Below are positions 22,611 through 34,600 of a stretch of DNA of 64,000 nt, piece after piece. The notes below the pieces were generated by a model. It worked only from the letters and a program-made list of their open reading frames with translations, searched no databases and was not told the DNA's origin. The translations under genes and the position numbers were made by a program. The number at the start of each line of letters is the position of its first letter. Positions within the stretch are counted from its first letter, which is position 1. The DNA is taken from positions 868,001 to 932,000 of the forward strand of contig JANTQA010000023.1 in assembly GCA_027625915.1 (NCBI GenBank), read 5' to 3'. Origin of the DNA: Anaeramoeba flamelloides. Its lineage: Eukaryota; Metamonada; Anaeramoebidae.

Positions 22611-25600
22611 TTGGATAAAAAAAAATCTTTCAATTATTCATTTATTTCGCTATATGGGGATTATAATATTTATAATACAAATATTCAATTTTCTAAGTTA
22701 TATATCCTTGTAATAAAATTAATAAATACAAAAATGAAATTTAGAAATTTCAAAGAATTAAATTTTAATTTCAAATTTGAATTTAATAAAAATTCATATA
22801 ATAACAAAAATGTAATTCATTTTTCAAATATGGACAAATGTAAAATTATTAAAAAATTACAAAAAGTACCGAAAGATAATAATTTAATTTTTATTCAAAA
22901 AAACATTTCAACTTTAGAAGTTTTTAATTTTTTTAATGAATAGACCAGTGATACGATATCAAAGAAAAGGGGGGTAATGGTATAGAAATATGGGATTTAA
23001 AAGATAATATAAATTATTTTAAAAAACAATTATTAAAAAAAACTCATTTATTACCCAGAAATTTATACATTTTCCATTTCCAAAACAATCAAAAATCATT
23101 ATTATTAAAAGGAAAAAAGAGAGAATATAACAATAAATTTATTAATATAAAAATTTTATCATTTAATGTCAGAGGGTTAAATGAAAAGAATAAAATTTCT
23201 ATTTTAGAATCTTTTTTATTAAAATTAAATATTGATATATGTCTTATACAAGAATCAAAAGTTAAAAAAAATCCACGATTTATGAATTATTTTTCAATTA
23301 ATAAAAAATCTTATGGTAAGAAAAAATAGAAAAGGTGGTTTATTAATTATAATAAAAAATATTTTTAAAGATTTTACAAGAGAAATATTATTTCCAGATC
23401 TTGATATTATGGGAATTCAATTCACTGATTTTATCATTATTAACTTATATAAGAGACATGACAGGAATAAAGAAATAAATGAAAAAAATCCTTGGTTTAT
23501 TACAAAAATATCAAAACCATAATACAATTATCGGGGGAGATTTTAATTTGAATGAAAATCAAATAAATTATTTTTCAAAATTCAACTTTAAAATTATTTT
23601 AAATACTAAGCCAAGTAGAAAAAATAATAACATTGATTATTTTATAACTAACTTTAATAACTTAAAATCTATCAAATCAAAAAACCATAAAAAATAAAAT
23701 TAGTGATCATAATGCAATATTAAATAAATTTAAAATTAATAAAAAACTGGGAAATTAAAAATGTCTACAAAATTAAAGATATTGCAAAGTTTCATGTTGA
23801 CTTTATAAATTTTTATAAAAATAAAAATTATCAATTAAATGGAAAGAATTTTAAAATCTTTAAAAAACAATTTAAAGTAAAAGAGAGAATTATCTTAAAT
23901 ATACCAAAAAAAGATTTAAAATTATATAATTTAATTAATAAATTATTTGAAAATAATGAATTAATTAAAGAAATTAAAGATAGGAATAGTAAACAATATT
24001 TTAAATTAATAAACCAGATTAATATTGAATTTGAAGAAAATCAAAACTTTTGGAAAAAAGCTAAATAGATTAAGAGAAACTTCGAGTAAAATGATTCTTA
24101 ATAATGAAAATATGGAAAGAGCTTATTTCGGGTTTGTTAAATCTATTAGTAAAAAACCAAAAAAATATATTCTTAATTTTATTAAAAATTTCACATTAGA
24201 TAAAAATAATTTATTAAATATTAAAATAGAAGAAATATTCTCAATTACTAAAATCAAAGAAATTATCAAATATCAAAAAAATAAATCTGTCAAAGAATTT
24301 GATAAAATTAAACAATATAAAACAATAAAAAATCAAAGTAGTGAATTTTATATAAATTATGAAAACTTTATAAAAAACAATCCAAAAAATATTTTTTAAT
24401 TGGATTAATGATATTTCTCAAAAAAAATATTAAATTTATTAAAAAAAGGAAATTTATTATTCATTCATAAATCTGGCGATGAAGGTATTCCACTTAATTA
24501 TAGACCAATTTCAATTAATCAAACTCTCCCAAGATTTTTTCTTAAATTGTTATATGCCGGAATTCAAGATTCTAGGGACTTAGTTTCAAAAAAACCAATT
24601 TGGATTTAAAAAAAATTAGATACTAGAATTGCAGTTTTAAACTTATTGAATGAATATCAAAAAATAAAAAATAAATTTAAAAAAGAAAATATTTATATTG
24701 TTACAATAGATATACAAAAATGTTTTGACTCTATTCATCATTCACTTATTTATTATTCAATTAAAAAATTTATAAAAAATGAAATTATTGTAGAATATCT
24801 ACTTGCTTATTACTCAAAAGAAGGAATTGGTGTTTACCAAGGAGATCCATTATCCCCTTTATTATTTGGATTTATTACTCATTTTCTCTTAGAAAAAATT
24901 AAATCACTAGCGTTACATGTTCAAATGTTTGCAGATGATCTGATTTTACTGATGAAAGGATCATTAATAGAAATAAATTTTCAACTAGAAAAAATCTTTA
25001 AAATAATAAAAGATTTTGGAATGAATCCTAATGATGATAAAACTAAAAAAACTTTAATTCCAAAAGAAATTTTATATCTTGGTATTTGGCTAGATAAAAA
25101 AACTCATTTAAAATTTAACCTTGATAAAGTTAAGGTCAATTTTAAAAAGTTAATCAATATCTTACAACAAAAAAATTTTTCTAATGGATTAAAAATTCAA
25201 TTTTTTAAAGCTGTGTTACATAGCCAATTATTATATGGTTTAGAAATATTTGATTTAACAAAAACAGATTTTAAAGATATTGATACTTGGATTAATAAAA
25301 AAATTACAAACTTTTTATTAATCAACCCACACTCACCAAGGCTTATTTATAAAACTGAAGCAAAAATTGATCCCGTAAGGATAACGATATATAAAAGAAG
25401 ATTTAAGTTAATTCAAAAATTAAAAATCCTCCATTATGATGAATTAATTAATTATCTTCCTTTTAGAAAAAAGAATCAGAAAATATAAATTGGTACTCTA
25501 AAAATTTAAAACAATTGGAAAATGAACTAGAAAATTTTAGAATTAAAAACTTAGAAAATAGTCCAAGTTGGAAAGTTCAAGAATATCTAAAAATAGTACA

Positions 25601-26017
25601 AATCAATAATACTATAAATAAGCAGCAAAGATATTTAAAATGGAAGGGCTCAACTTCAATTTTAAAACTCAGAAATTTTACAAATTACCTTAACAGGTAC
25701 TCTTATGTTATGAATAAAAAACAAATCAAAACTATGTGAATTATGTAAAAAAAATAAACAATTTAGATATTATTGAAGATTTAGACCATTTTCTATGGAA
25801 CTGCTCAGCCTATGAAAATAATCGCAAAATCTGGATATCTGAATTAAAAAAAAATTAATATATCTAATATATTAAATAATAATAATATTTCTAATATTAT
25901 TATAAAAAAGGATTCAAACTCTTTATTAGCCTTAGTGGGTAATAAACTTATTTTTGAGTCTTTAATTAAATTCCTAAATAAAAATTTAGGAATTCGGGCA
26001 AATAAGAGGGGTCAATA
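22611..26017 (+). pseudogene. LINE ORF2: APE endonuclease, reverse transcriptase, Cys/His knuckle
   Basis: 22611-22943 is an unassigned N-terminal segment. The endonuclease follows from 23150: ILSFNVRGLNEK, then LIQESKVK (catalytic Glu), IIGGDFNLNENQ near 23525, NIDYF, and ISDHNAIL near 23700. Frames shift near 23325, 23500 and 23690. Reverse transcriptase blocks are GIPLNYRPISINQ (24485), VTIDIQKCFDSIHHSL (24700), GVYQGDPLSPLLFGF (24830) and MFADDLILL (24925; catalytic Asp pair intact). The frame from 24646 to 25488 is open. The C-terminus has LCELCKKNKQ followed, after a frameshift, by EDLDHFLWNC, giving a CCHC knuckle near 25730-25810. The last residues are IRANKRGQ. Catalytic residues survive, but the ORF is broken at several points, so the copy is inactive as it stands. 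Confidence 0.85.
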
Positions 26018-26047
26018 ACTCCTCCCTTAAATAATAAAAAAAAAAAA

Positions 26048-26300
26048 AGTATTTGGTTTTTTTTTACTTTTTGAAATAATCCGAAAATTTATTAAAATTT
26101 TCTGTTTATTTCAAAAAGTAAAAAAATCCTAGAACACTTCACAAATAAAACAGAGAACCAAGAGAAAAGTGTAGCTACGTTTTTCAGAATTTAACAGAAT
26201 AGATTAAAATATTGGATTTTTCTTAAAATTCTTTTGAATTCTGAAAAACTCTCAGGTACTCTACTGTACCAAAAGGCACTTGAAAACACTCCACAAAAAT
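26048..26300 (-). repeat. palindromic family P, copy 5 (inverted, joined to the LINE 3' end)
   Basis: Directly follows the LINE 3' A tract. It holds the hairpin ACTTTTTGAAATAATCCGAAA/TTTCTGTTTATTTCAAAAAGT, the spacer CCTAGAACACTTCACAAATA and a second hairpin TTTCAGAATT..AATTCTGAAAA. At its far end is the inverted head, TCAGGTACTCTACTGTACC then AGGCACTTGAAAACACTCC (complement of the GTGTCGTCAAGTGC..GAGTACC core). Confidence 0.7.
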
Positions 26301-26439
26301 ATTTTGCAATAATTAAAAACCAAAAAAAAATATTAAATTAATTAAAAATCAAAATTATTTATTTAAAACTCTAAAATAAAAAAAGTTATCCTTCAAGTTC
26401 AACCAATTCTAAAATTCATATCATTTACTAATTGCCTAT

Positions 26440-26600
26440 ACAGATAATACTATGTATTTAATAATAATTCAAATAAATTCTGTTCTTTATGTTTAAAATA
26501 TGTACAGAAGGAAATAATAGAAAATATTAATCATTTTTTATAGGTATTTACTTCCAATTATAAAGATGGATTAATATTTCAAATAAATTAAAAATAAATC
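26440..26600 (+). pseudogene. LINE zinc-knuckle relic
   Basis: One frame reads NKFCSLCLKYV followed by ENINHFL, the CX2C..H pattern seen at the end of the LINE ORF2. A stop follows at once. It is distinct from the knuckle of the adjacent LINE, so it would be a second subfamily. Weak. Confidence 0.3.
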
Positions 26601-27179
26601 TTAATGAAATTTTTTTAAACTGTGATAGTTTGAAATAATTTCCATTAATTAATAATCATTAAATCATGGATCCCATGATAAAATTTCTTAAAAAAAAAAA
26701 AAACAAGTATAAGGGCAACTAGAGTGTAATTTACACTTCTTCAATAATGAAATAAAAAAGAAAAGATTTTTTTTTTTTGAAAGAAGGTTTGTGTATCCTA
26801 AAAAAAAATAAAAAAAATACATTTATCTCTATTCTAAAATCAAAAATAGACTTTTAAGACCATTAGAAGCTATTTCCAAAAAATTAGGGCAATTTTATTT
26901 TTTAAATATCTTTATTAAACTCAATCACCAAAAAAACTATTGAAATGAACATTTTCAATAACTTCATTAATTGATTCCTGATAATAATTTAATTTTTTTT
27001 AAAGTATGAAATTCAATTAATTCAAAAATATTTAAAATTTCTGTTTTCAATTTTATATGATATTTTTAAAGGGGTGAAAATAGATCTACCTATTATTTTC
27101 TTTTTGATAGAAAAAATCGTTTTCATAAAAGGTTTAGTAATCACTACAAATTTTCAAATAGAATGTAAAAAATTAGATC
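26601..27179. other. intergenic, no gene seen
   Basis: AT-rich sequence with several A and T runs. No ORF or repeat relationship was recognised. Confidence 0.4.
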
Positions 27180-27539
27180 TAAACTTCATTTCACTCAAAG
27201 GGGCCCAGCCAAAAATGAAAAAATCACTTTATTTTTAAGAATCAACCAAACTTAGATTGTTTAGAAATACGAGAAATACTAAACTTCATATAATAATCCA
27301 TAATTATAAAAGAAACCCCTGAACAAACCATAAATTTCAAAAAAAAAAAAATGATCAAAAAATTTTTTGGGCCCATTCATTGGAACGTCTCGTGCAAAAT
27401 TCTCAATTTCTTTAGAAAATTAAAATCGTTGATAATAAGATTTTTTACTTGTAAATGTATGAATTTTAAAAGAACATACAAAGCTTAACTTTTCTTAATG
27501 TTTATTTCGTTTTTCAAACATTTTTTTTTTCAAAGTTAA

Positions 27540-27599
<60 letters not shown>

Positions 27600-27762
27600 C
27601 AAAAAGCAAAAAACAAAAAAAACAAAATTTTACAAAATGAGAAAAAATGATTTTGATCTAAAAATTGAAAATTTTAGTTTGATAAGAGTAATGAATTAAA
27701 CTCATAAAATGTCTTCCATTTATTCAATAAAACTGGGCCCCTTTGACTGAAAAAGAGTTTAT
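27180..27762. mobile_element. GGGCCC-ended TIR element, family Z, copy 1
   Basis: Left end TAAACTTCATTTCACTCAAA then GGGGCCCAG; right end CTGGGCCCCTTTGACTGAAA then AAGAGTTTA. An inverted copy occupies 31024-31577. Shared interior includes ATTTTTAAGAATCAACCAAA, GAGAATTTTGCACGAGA (or its complement) and a central homopolymer of about 53 A. No ORF. Transposase family is unknown. Confidence 0.75.
27546..27598. repeat. poly-A tract (about 53 A)
   Basis: The longest homopolymer in the window, in the centre of element Z copy 1. The inverted copy carries a T-rich tract at the corresponding place (31170-31203). Confidence 0.9.
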
Positions 27763-28291
27763 ATTTTATTGTTTAAAAAAATATTTGCTCCTATTATCAT
27801 ATTTTCATTTTTTTATTGGAATTGTCTATTCATTGTTTTCTTGAAAATATGTGTCTTCTTCATTTTTTTAGAAACATTTTAATGAATATTTCATCTATCA
27901 TATTTTGAAATAAATGCCTAAGCCATTAATTCAATCAGTGATAATATTTCGCTTCATTTGTTATTGTCAATTAACGAATACCTTCACTAATAAAGATGAT
28001 TGTTTCTAAAATGTAAAAAAAAAAATCCCCCACTTATTCGGAAATACCTAATAATTGACTTGATTAATTTTAAAAGAGTAACAAAAATATAATGAATAAA
28101 TTTAGCTCTAAATTGTTCAAAATTAATAAACCATAAGATTTCAAAATAATTCCTTGTTTGTTTTAAAATTCATCTTCAAAAAATGAAACTCCAAAGAATA
28201 AATAAAAAAAATTAAAAAAAAAAAAATAAAATTTATATAAAAAATTGAATTATTAAAATATATTAATTGGTTTTCAGGAATATATTTTGTA
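27763..28291. other. 3' flank of the MED24-like gene
   Basis: AT-rich with no recognised gene. It should include the poly(A) site of the minus-strand Mediator gene. Confidence 0.4.
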
Positions 28292-31200
28292 TTATTTTTC
28301 GTATTCGTCTTGCGATATTTTAGAATTTTGTTCATTGATGATTTTTAATAAAAAATCTCTTTCTGATTGTGAACCTTTCAAATCAAACAAAGATATAATC
28401 AAAGAATGCTGATGAAAGGTTGAAAGACTTTTAAATAAACTGATTCTAATTTCTGTTCTGTCTTTTAAGATGAGAGGTAAAAAAAGAGGAAACTTTCGAG
28501 TGATTAATAAAAGAAAAACTACTGGGAAGTTAATAATTGAAAAGATATTAATAATTTCACCAGATTGTTTATATTCACTAGCCAAGTCTTCTAAAATTTC
28601 TGTGATCATTTCAATTAGAAATTCAAAGTTAACTGTTATTTTACTTTTTTGAAAAGTGCCTGAAAATAGTAATAAATGGAAAATGAACTGTGCCAAAATA
28701 TGTCCTGTCGATTGAAATGAAATAAAGCCAACAAAATTGGTCAGGATTTCATTAATTAAACAAGATATTAATTTTTCCTTTTCCGGCATTAAGTGAACAA
28801 TTAGTGATGCAATTCGGGCACTGTGCAATGATTGCCCAAAAGAAATGGAGCCAAACTTTGGATAAATTCCTCTATTTGAATCCTTATTGCGACTAATATC
28901 AAAATTTTCAATTAAAATGGTTTTTACTAAAAAAATCGAAAAATTTTGATGTCCATTCAGAAAGCAAATTCTTCTCATTCTATTAATGTTTGATTGTAAT
29001 GCCTTTCTATATGAGACCACGTTTCTTTGTTTGGATCCAGTTATTGAAATTATTATATTAAATAAATCACTAAATGTTTTTTGAATAGATGTTTTAAAGT
29101 TGAATTGTGTTGACTCCCTTGGCCTGGTCAATGTTAAATTTAATAATGGTGGGAAAATGAAATTTGATTGTTGCATCATTTTTTCGACAATTCCGTTTGA
29201 TAAAAGAACTAGATATTGATTTTTTCTTGGGATCCTATATTATAATTAAATAATCAATTTTTTTATTTTGGTTTATTTAATAGAAAAAAAAAAAAAAATG
29301 ACAAGATGTAAAGATTAGAATAAAAATAATAATTAAGTTAAAATAAATCCATTTTCATAATATAGTACATTTTTTTTTTTTTTTTTTTTCCAAAAAATCT
29401 TTTTTCATGAATATACAATTATTTTACTTCAATACTAATCATTTGTTAGTACAGTCATTAATCAATTTTTTATTTTTTTTTGAAAAATATTCTATAATTT
29501 GTCATTTGAGAAATAGGATATGTTTTGATGATAAAAAACTTTTCGAAAAAAGTATGAAATTAAATTATATAAAGTTGAAATTTTCAAATAATCAAGTATC
29601 AGTTTATACAAAAAAAGAATTCAATCGAAAAAAGAATAATTATGTTTTTGAAAAAAAAAAATCATTTTGTATCTTTTTTTAAAAATTGTATAAAGGAAAT
29701 AAAAGAAAAAAAACATAAAGTAATTTTTCTGGTTGGAAAAACTTGAGTAAGTATAAGATGGACAAAATATTTATTTGATTACAATTTGTTTAACAAGTTT
29801 TATGTAAAGAAAAATCAGGATATATAATATGAATTAAAATTATTTTATTACATATACTTTGGATGTTATGTGTCATTTTTATTTTGATTGATTTATAATT
29901 AATCTAAAAAGGTAATTTAGCATCAGTATTCAAAAAGGCGCAGGGATCATCGAAAAAAATATTTTTTTATAAATATCATTTTTAAAATTTTTGTTTCTTT
30001 TTTTTTTTTTTTCAAAAGATTTCTCCAGAAAAAAATTCCAAAAGATAAAAAAAGAAAAGAAGGTAAAGAAAAAAGTTTCAAGATAGTATAAATTATGAAA
30101 CACAGCTAAATTCCCATTCACTTTTTTTTTTTTTTTTATTTATTCAAAACTCTCAAAAATATAAAGAAAAAATTGTTGATTATGACCAATCATTCAAAAG
30201 AGAAAGAAAAAAACGAAAAGAAAAATAGGTTTTTTTTTCAATTTGTTTTATCAATAATAATTAATTAAAAGACCATAAAAATGAAAAAAATATTTACGAT
30301 ATCATATAAAACTCTGATAGAACATGTGAAATAAACATATATTTCCAGAGAATTTTTTTGTTTATTTAACATTAATAGTTGGTAAAATATGTGTTTTATA
30401 TTTTATCACATGTTTTATAAAATTATCATATGTTTTTAATCAATTTTGTATTATATACCTTAATAAAAAAAAATCATTTTAAAACAATTATATAACATCT
30501 TTATAACAAAAATCCTGTTTATATTGTGATTTTTGAATAATAAAAAAATTATAATAACATTTTTTATAACATGCTATAATTTCTATTATTTGTAAAACAT
30601 TTCATTAATTTTTTTATTTTTATAAAATCTTTATAAAAAAAACATTTATTTCCTATTTGTTTAAAAAAATGTTTTTTAATGACAATTTTACGATTTAAAA
30701 CAGTTTTCTATCAAAATTTTTCAACAGTGAAACAATTTTAACAAGATATATTATGTATTCTTTTTATTTTATATAATAATAATATCCTTAATTTATAACA
30801 CATTATATAACATGTTTTATGTTATATAACACCAATATAACATGTTACAAACTTTTATAATGCTTTTTATAATAATAAAAGAAAAAATGTTATAAAATTT
30901 GTTCATTTTTTTATGACATATTATTGATATTGTTATTAATATTTTAATGAGTTTCTTTTGAATTTTATAACACTTTCAATATTAATATCACCTCGATAAC
31001 ACATATATAACATGTGATATATATAAACTCTTTTTCAGTCAAAGGGGCCCAGTTTTATTCAAGAAATAGAACACATTCTAGGAGTTTAATTCATTATTCT
31101 TCTCAAACTAAAATTTTCAATTTTTAGATCAAAATCATTTTTTCTCATTTAGTAAAATTTTTTTTTTTTTGTTTTTTGCTTTTTTTTTTTTTTTTTTTTT

Positions 31201-31571
31201 TTTATTTTTTTTTTTAAAAATTAAATTTGAAAAAAAAAATGTTTGAAAAACCTTATTAACATTAAGAAAAGTTAGGCTTTGTATGTTCTTTTAAAATTCA
31301 TACATTTATGAGTAAAAAATCTTATTGTCATCAATTTTAATTTCCTAAAGAAATTGAGAATTTTGCACGAGATGTTTCAATGAATGGTACCCAAAAATTT
31401 TTTATTATTTTTTTTTTTTGGAAATTTATAGTTTTTTCTGGATTTCTTTTATGATTACCGACTCTTACATGAAGATTATTATTTCTCATATTTCTAAACA
31501 ATCTTAGTTTGGTTGATTCTTAAAAATAAAGTGACTTTTTCATTTTTTGCTGTACCCTTTGAGTGAAATGG

Positions 31572-31613
<42 letters not shown>

Positions 31614-34600
31614 AGCACCCCGGATTTGCCTAAATTTCTTCAAGTTTTTTAAATTAGATTTAAAATGATATTGATCTACTAATATATTAATTTTCTTATT
31701 TGTCTTTAATCCAGATTTTAATTATAATAAAAAGTCAAAATAGTTCAAAGATAAAGTAGTTAAGTTATTGATTTTTTTTTTGAAATTGGGAAAAAAAAAT
31801 AATAATTATTCATTTTTACATTTTTTTAAAGATTTTATTTTTTATTTTATTTTTTTAAATCAGAAATTTTATTACATTAATAGTAATTCAAAACTCAACA
31901 CATTAATTTATTAATAATAACCACCAAACAATTTTGCTAATTTTATGATAAAAAAAATAAATAAAAAAATAAATTACTTTGAAATTTACTTTTTTTTTTA
32001 GAAAAAATTTCAATAAATATCCAATTCAGAGAAAAATGAAATTTATTTCTTTAGACCAAAATTAAAAGTTTAATACATATAAATATCTAAAACTTTTATT
32101 TAAGCAATAGATAATAATTGAAAATCAAAAAAAAAAAAAAAAATTGTAAAATAATTTCAATTTATTAAATTGGTATAAAACAAATATAAATTATTTTTTT
32201 AATCGATAAAATATTTAAACCTAAATTTAAAATAAAATAAAAAATAATTCTTAAATATTATTCCAATATAATAAAATAATCTCCAAAACCAAATTTTTTT
32301 TTATTGCATTTTATTATTGGTCAAAATTTGAATAATATATTTGCGATATTTGGATTTTTCCTTTAAAAAATTAATCCAGATCTTGTTAAATAAGTTATGA
32401 TATATGGTCTCTAATTCAACAATATTGTTTATTTTATGTCTAGATTTTAAACAGTCAAAAATTAAAAAATTGTAAAAAATAAAAAAAAAATCAATTATTA
32501 ATCTGACTCGAACTATTGGCCAAATCATTTAAAATTGAAAAAAAATCTTGTTGAAAAAATTGTAAAATTTTGCAATGAAAAAAATTTTTATTTTTTTTTC
32601 TAATTTAATTTATATTTTTTTTTATTTTTAAATTATTTAGAATCTAATATAGATATTGATATTGAATAGTAATCAGTAGATAAAACAAATTTTCTATGTG
32701 ATGTTATAATAGCTTTTATAATGAATAAATTATTTAATCAAGCATTTTAGGCAATTTTGGGGTGCAAAGGGCCCCAAAAAAATTTCCAGTAAAGTATGAT
32801 GTGTTTTAAATGTTAAAACTAAGAGGTTTTTGATGTCTAGACAAACTTTTCAAAAAAAAAAAAAATTTTATTTTGACAAAATTTGGAAAAATAATAAAAT
32901 CACAATAACCAAAAAAAAATTCCCAATGTTGAAAATTTTTTTTCAAGTTATTTTTTTATTTTAAGTAACTATACAATTTTTAATTATAAAATTTTCTTTC
33001 TAAGATAATTGTTTATTAATTCTATACCTTATTATCCTTTGATAACATTCCAAATTAAAATTTTTGTTTGAAATGTTTTTAGGTTATTTGGGGTGCTAAG
33101 GGATATATATTTATTTGTTAGGAATAAAGCATAATTTTTGGTAACATAAAACAGGTTTTATAATTGTTTTTTTTTATTAAAGAATAAAAAAAAATTCAGA
33201 GCAAAAACTTTGTATCTTAAAATGTATTCCAAAAACTTGAAACAGTTTTTTTTTAAAAAAATATATATTTTATTCTTAAAAGTGTGTAAAAATCCCAATC
33301 GAGCACATACTCATTTCTGTATTTTTATAATGAAATTATCAACAACAGTATATTAAAAATGAAATTCTAAATTAAAAGTCAAAAAAAAAAAATTAAAAAT
33401 TAAAATCAATAAACTAATTATACAAGTCTTCAATTTTTAATTTCCATTTGGTTGGATTAAATTATTCTATTTAAAATTATTTTGAAAAACAATTGGTTTA
33501 TTTTTTCTTTGATATTTAGTTCTCAAAAAAATAAATCCATTATAATTAGTTTAAATTTTAAGTTCTTGAAAATGTTTTTCTTTTGGACATACATTATTAT
33601 AAAACTTATTATTGTTCAATTTTTTAAAATTTTTGATAAATAAATTTTTAATACTTTGATTTTATTATAATTTTAATCAAATAAAAAATTCTTTTTTTTT
33701 TTTTATCTTTCAAAATACTTTTACTGATTTTTCCATTTGAAAGAAATAGTAAATTAACTTTTCTTAAAAGAAAATTCAAATCAATTTTATTTTAATTTTG
33801 AAAATTGTTTAAACAATTTTTGTGGAATTTTAAATGATCAAGAAATCTTTACAAAACAATAACTAAAAAAATCTTTCTAACAAATTTCAAAATAAGTAAA
33901 GTTTGTTTTTGCTAAACGTAATTAATAAAAAGAATTAAACTTCTAAAGAAGCAAAATAAAAATTTCTTGATTTCAATTATTTCTTTCCAATAATCTCATT
34001 TTCATCATAAACAATTTGATTACTTTTAACCTATGGGTTATAATCTTACATACATTATAGCAAGAATAAAAAAAGTCTAAATAAATTTTAGTGTTTCGAA
34101 AAGTGTCGTCAAGTGCTGTAGAGTACCTAGCTTTTCCAGAATTTAAAAGAAGGGAGGAAAAATCAATGATTTTACTCAATTCTTTTAAATTCTGGAAAAG
34201 CTAACGGCGGTTTTTTTTAATTTAAGAAATTTTTTTTTTTATTTCTTAGCCTAACCAAATTAAAATAGGGCTAACAGTGGTTTTCTTGAGGTTTTCTGTT
34301 TTATTTGTGAAGTGTTCTAGATTTTTTTGAGTTTTCCAAATCAACAGAAAACTCAAGAAAGGCTAACAGCGATTTTCCAGAATTCAAAAGAATAGAAAAA
34401 AATCTTTGAATTTTACTCAATACTTTTAAATTCTGGAAAAGCTAACAATGGTTTTTTTTTTTTTTTTTTTTTAATTTAAGAAATAAACCGAAAATTAAAT
34501 AAATTTTCGGTTTATTTCTCGAATTAAAAAAAAAAATAACTGAAGTGCCTAGGTTTTCCAGAATTCAAAAGAATGGAGTAAAATCTTTGATTTTACTCAA

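Larger units (their letters stand above)
19840..26047 (+). mobile_element. APE-type non-LTR retrotransposon (LINE), decayed but nearly full length
   Basis: About 6.2 kb with the order ORF1-like RRM modules, endonuclease/exonuclease/phosphatase (APE) domain, reverse transcriptase and a C-terminal Cys/His knuckle. It ends AATAACTCCTCCCTTAAATAATAAAA and an A tract. Several frameshifts and stops break both ORFs. The architecture matches L1/Tx1-like LINEs (dictyostelid TRE/DRE elements belong to the same broad group); clade placement is inference. The 5' boundary is set at the first ORF because no target-site duplication was found. Relics of the same or related families lie at 38030, 45283 and 55262. 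Confidence 0.85.

Noticed and set aside
29407-29682. 91-codon + strand ORF starting MNIQLFYFNTNHLL
   Set aside because: It lies within the inferred MED24-like intron, has no recognisable motif and has the Phe/Lys/Asn bias of random ORFs here.
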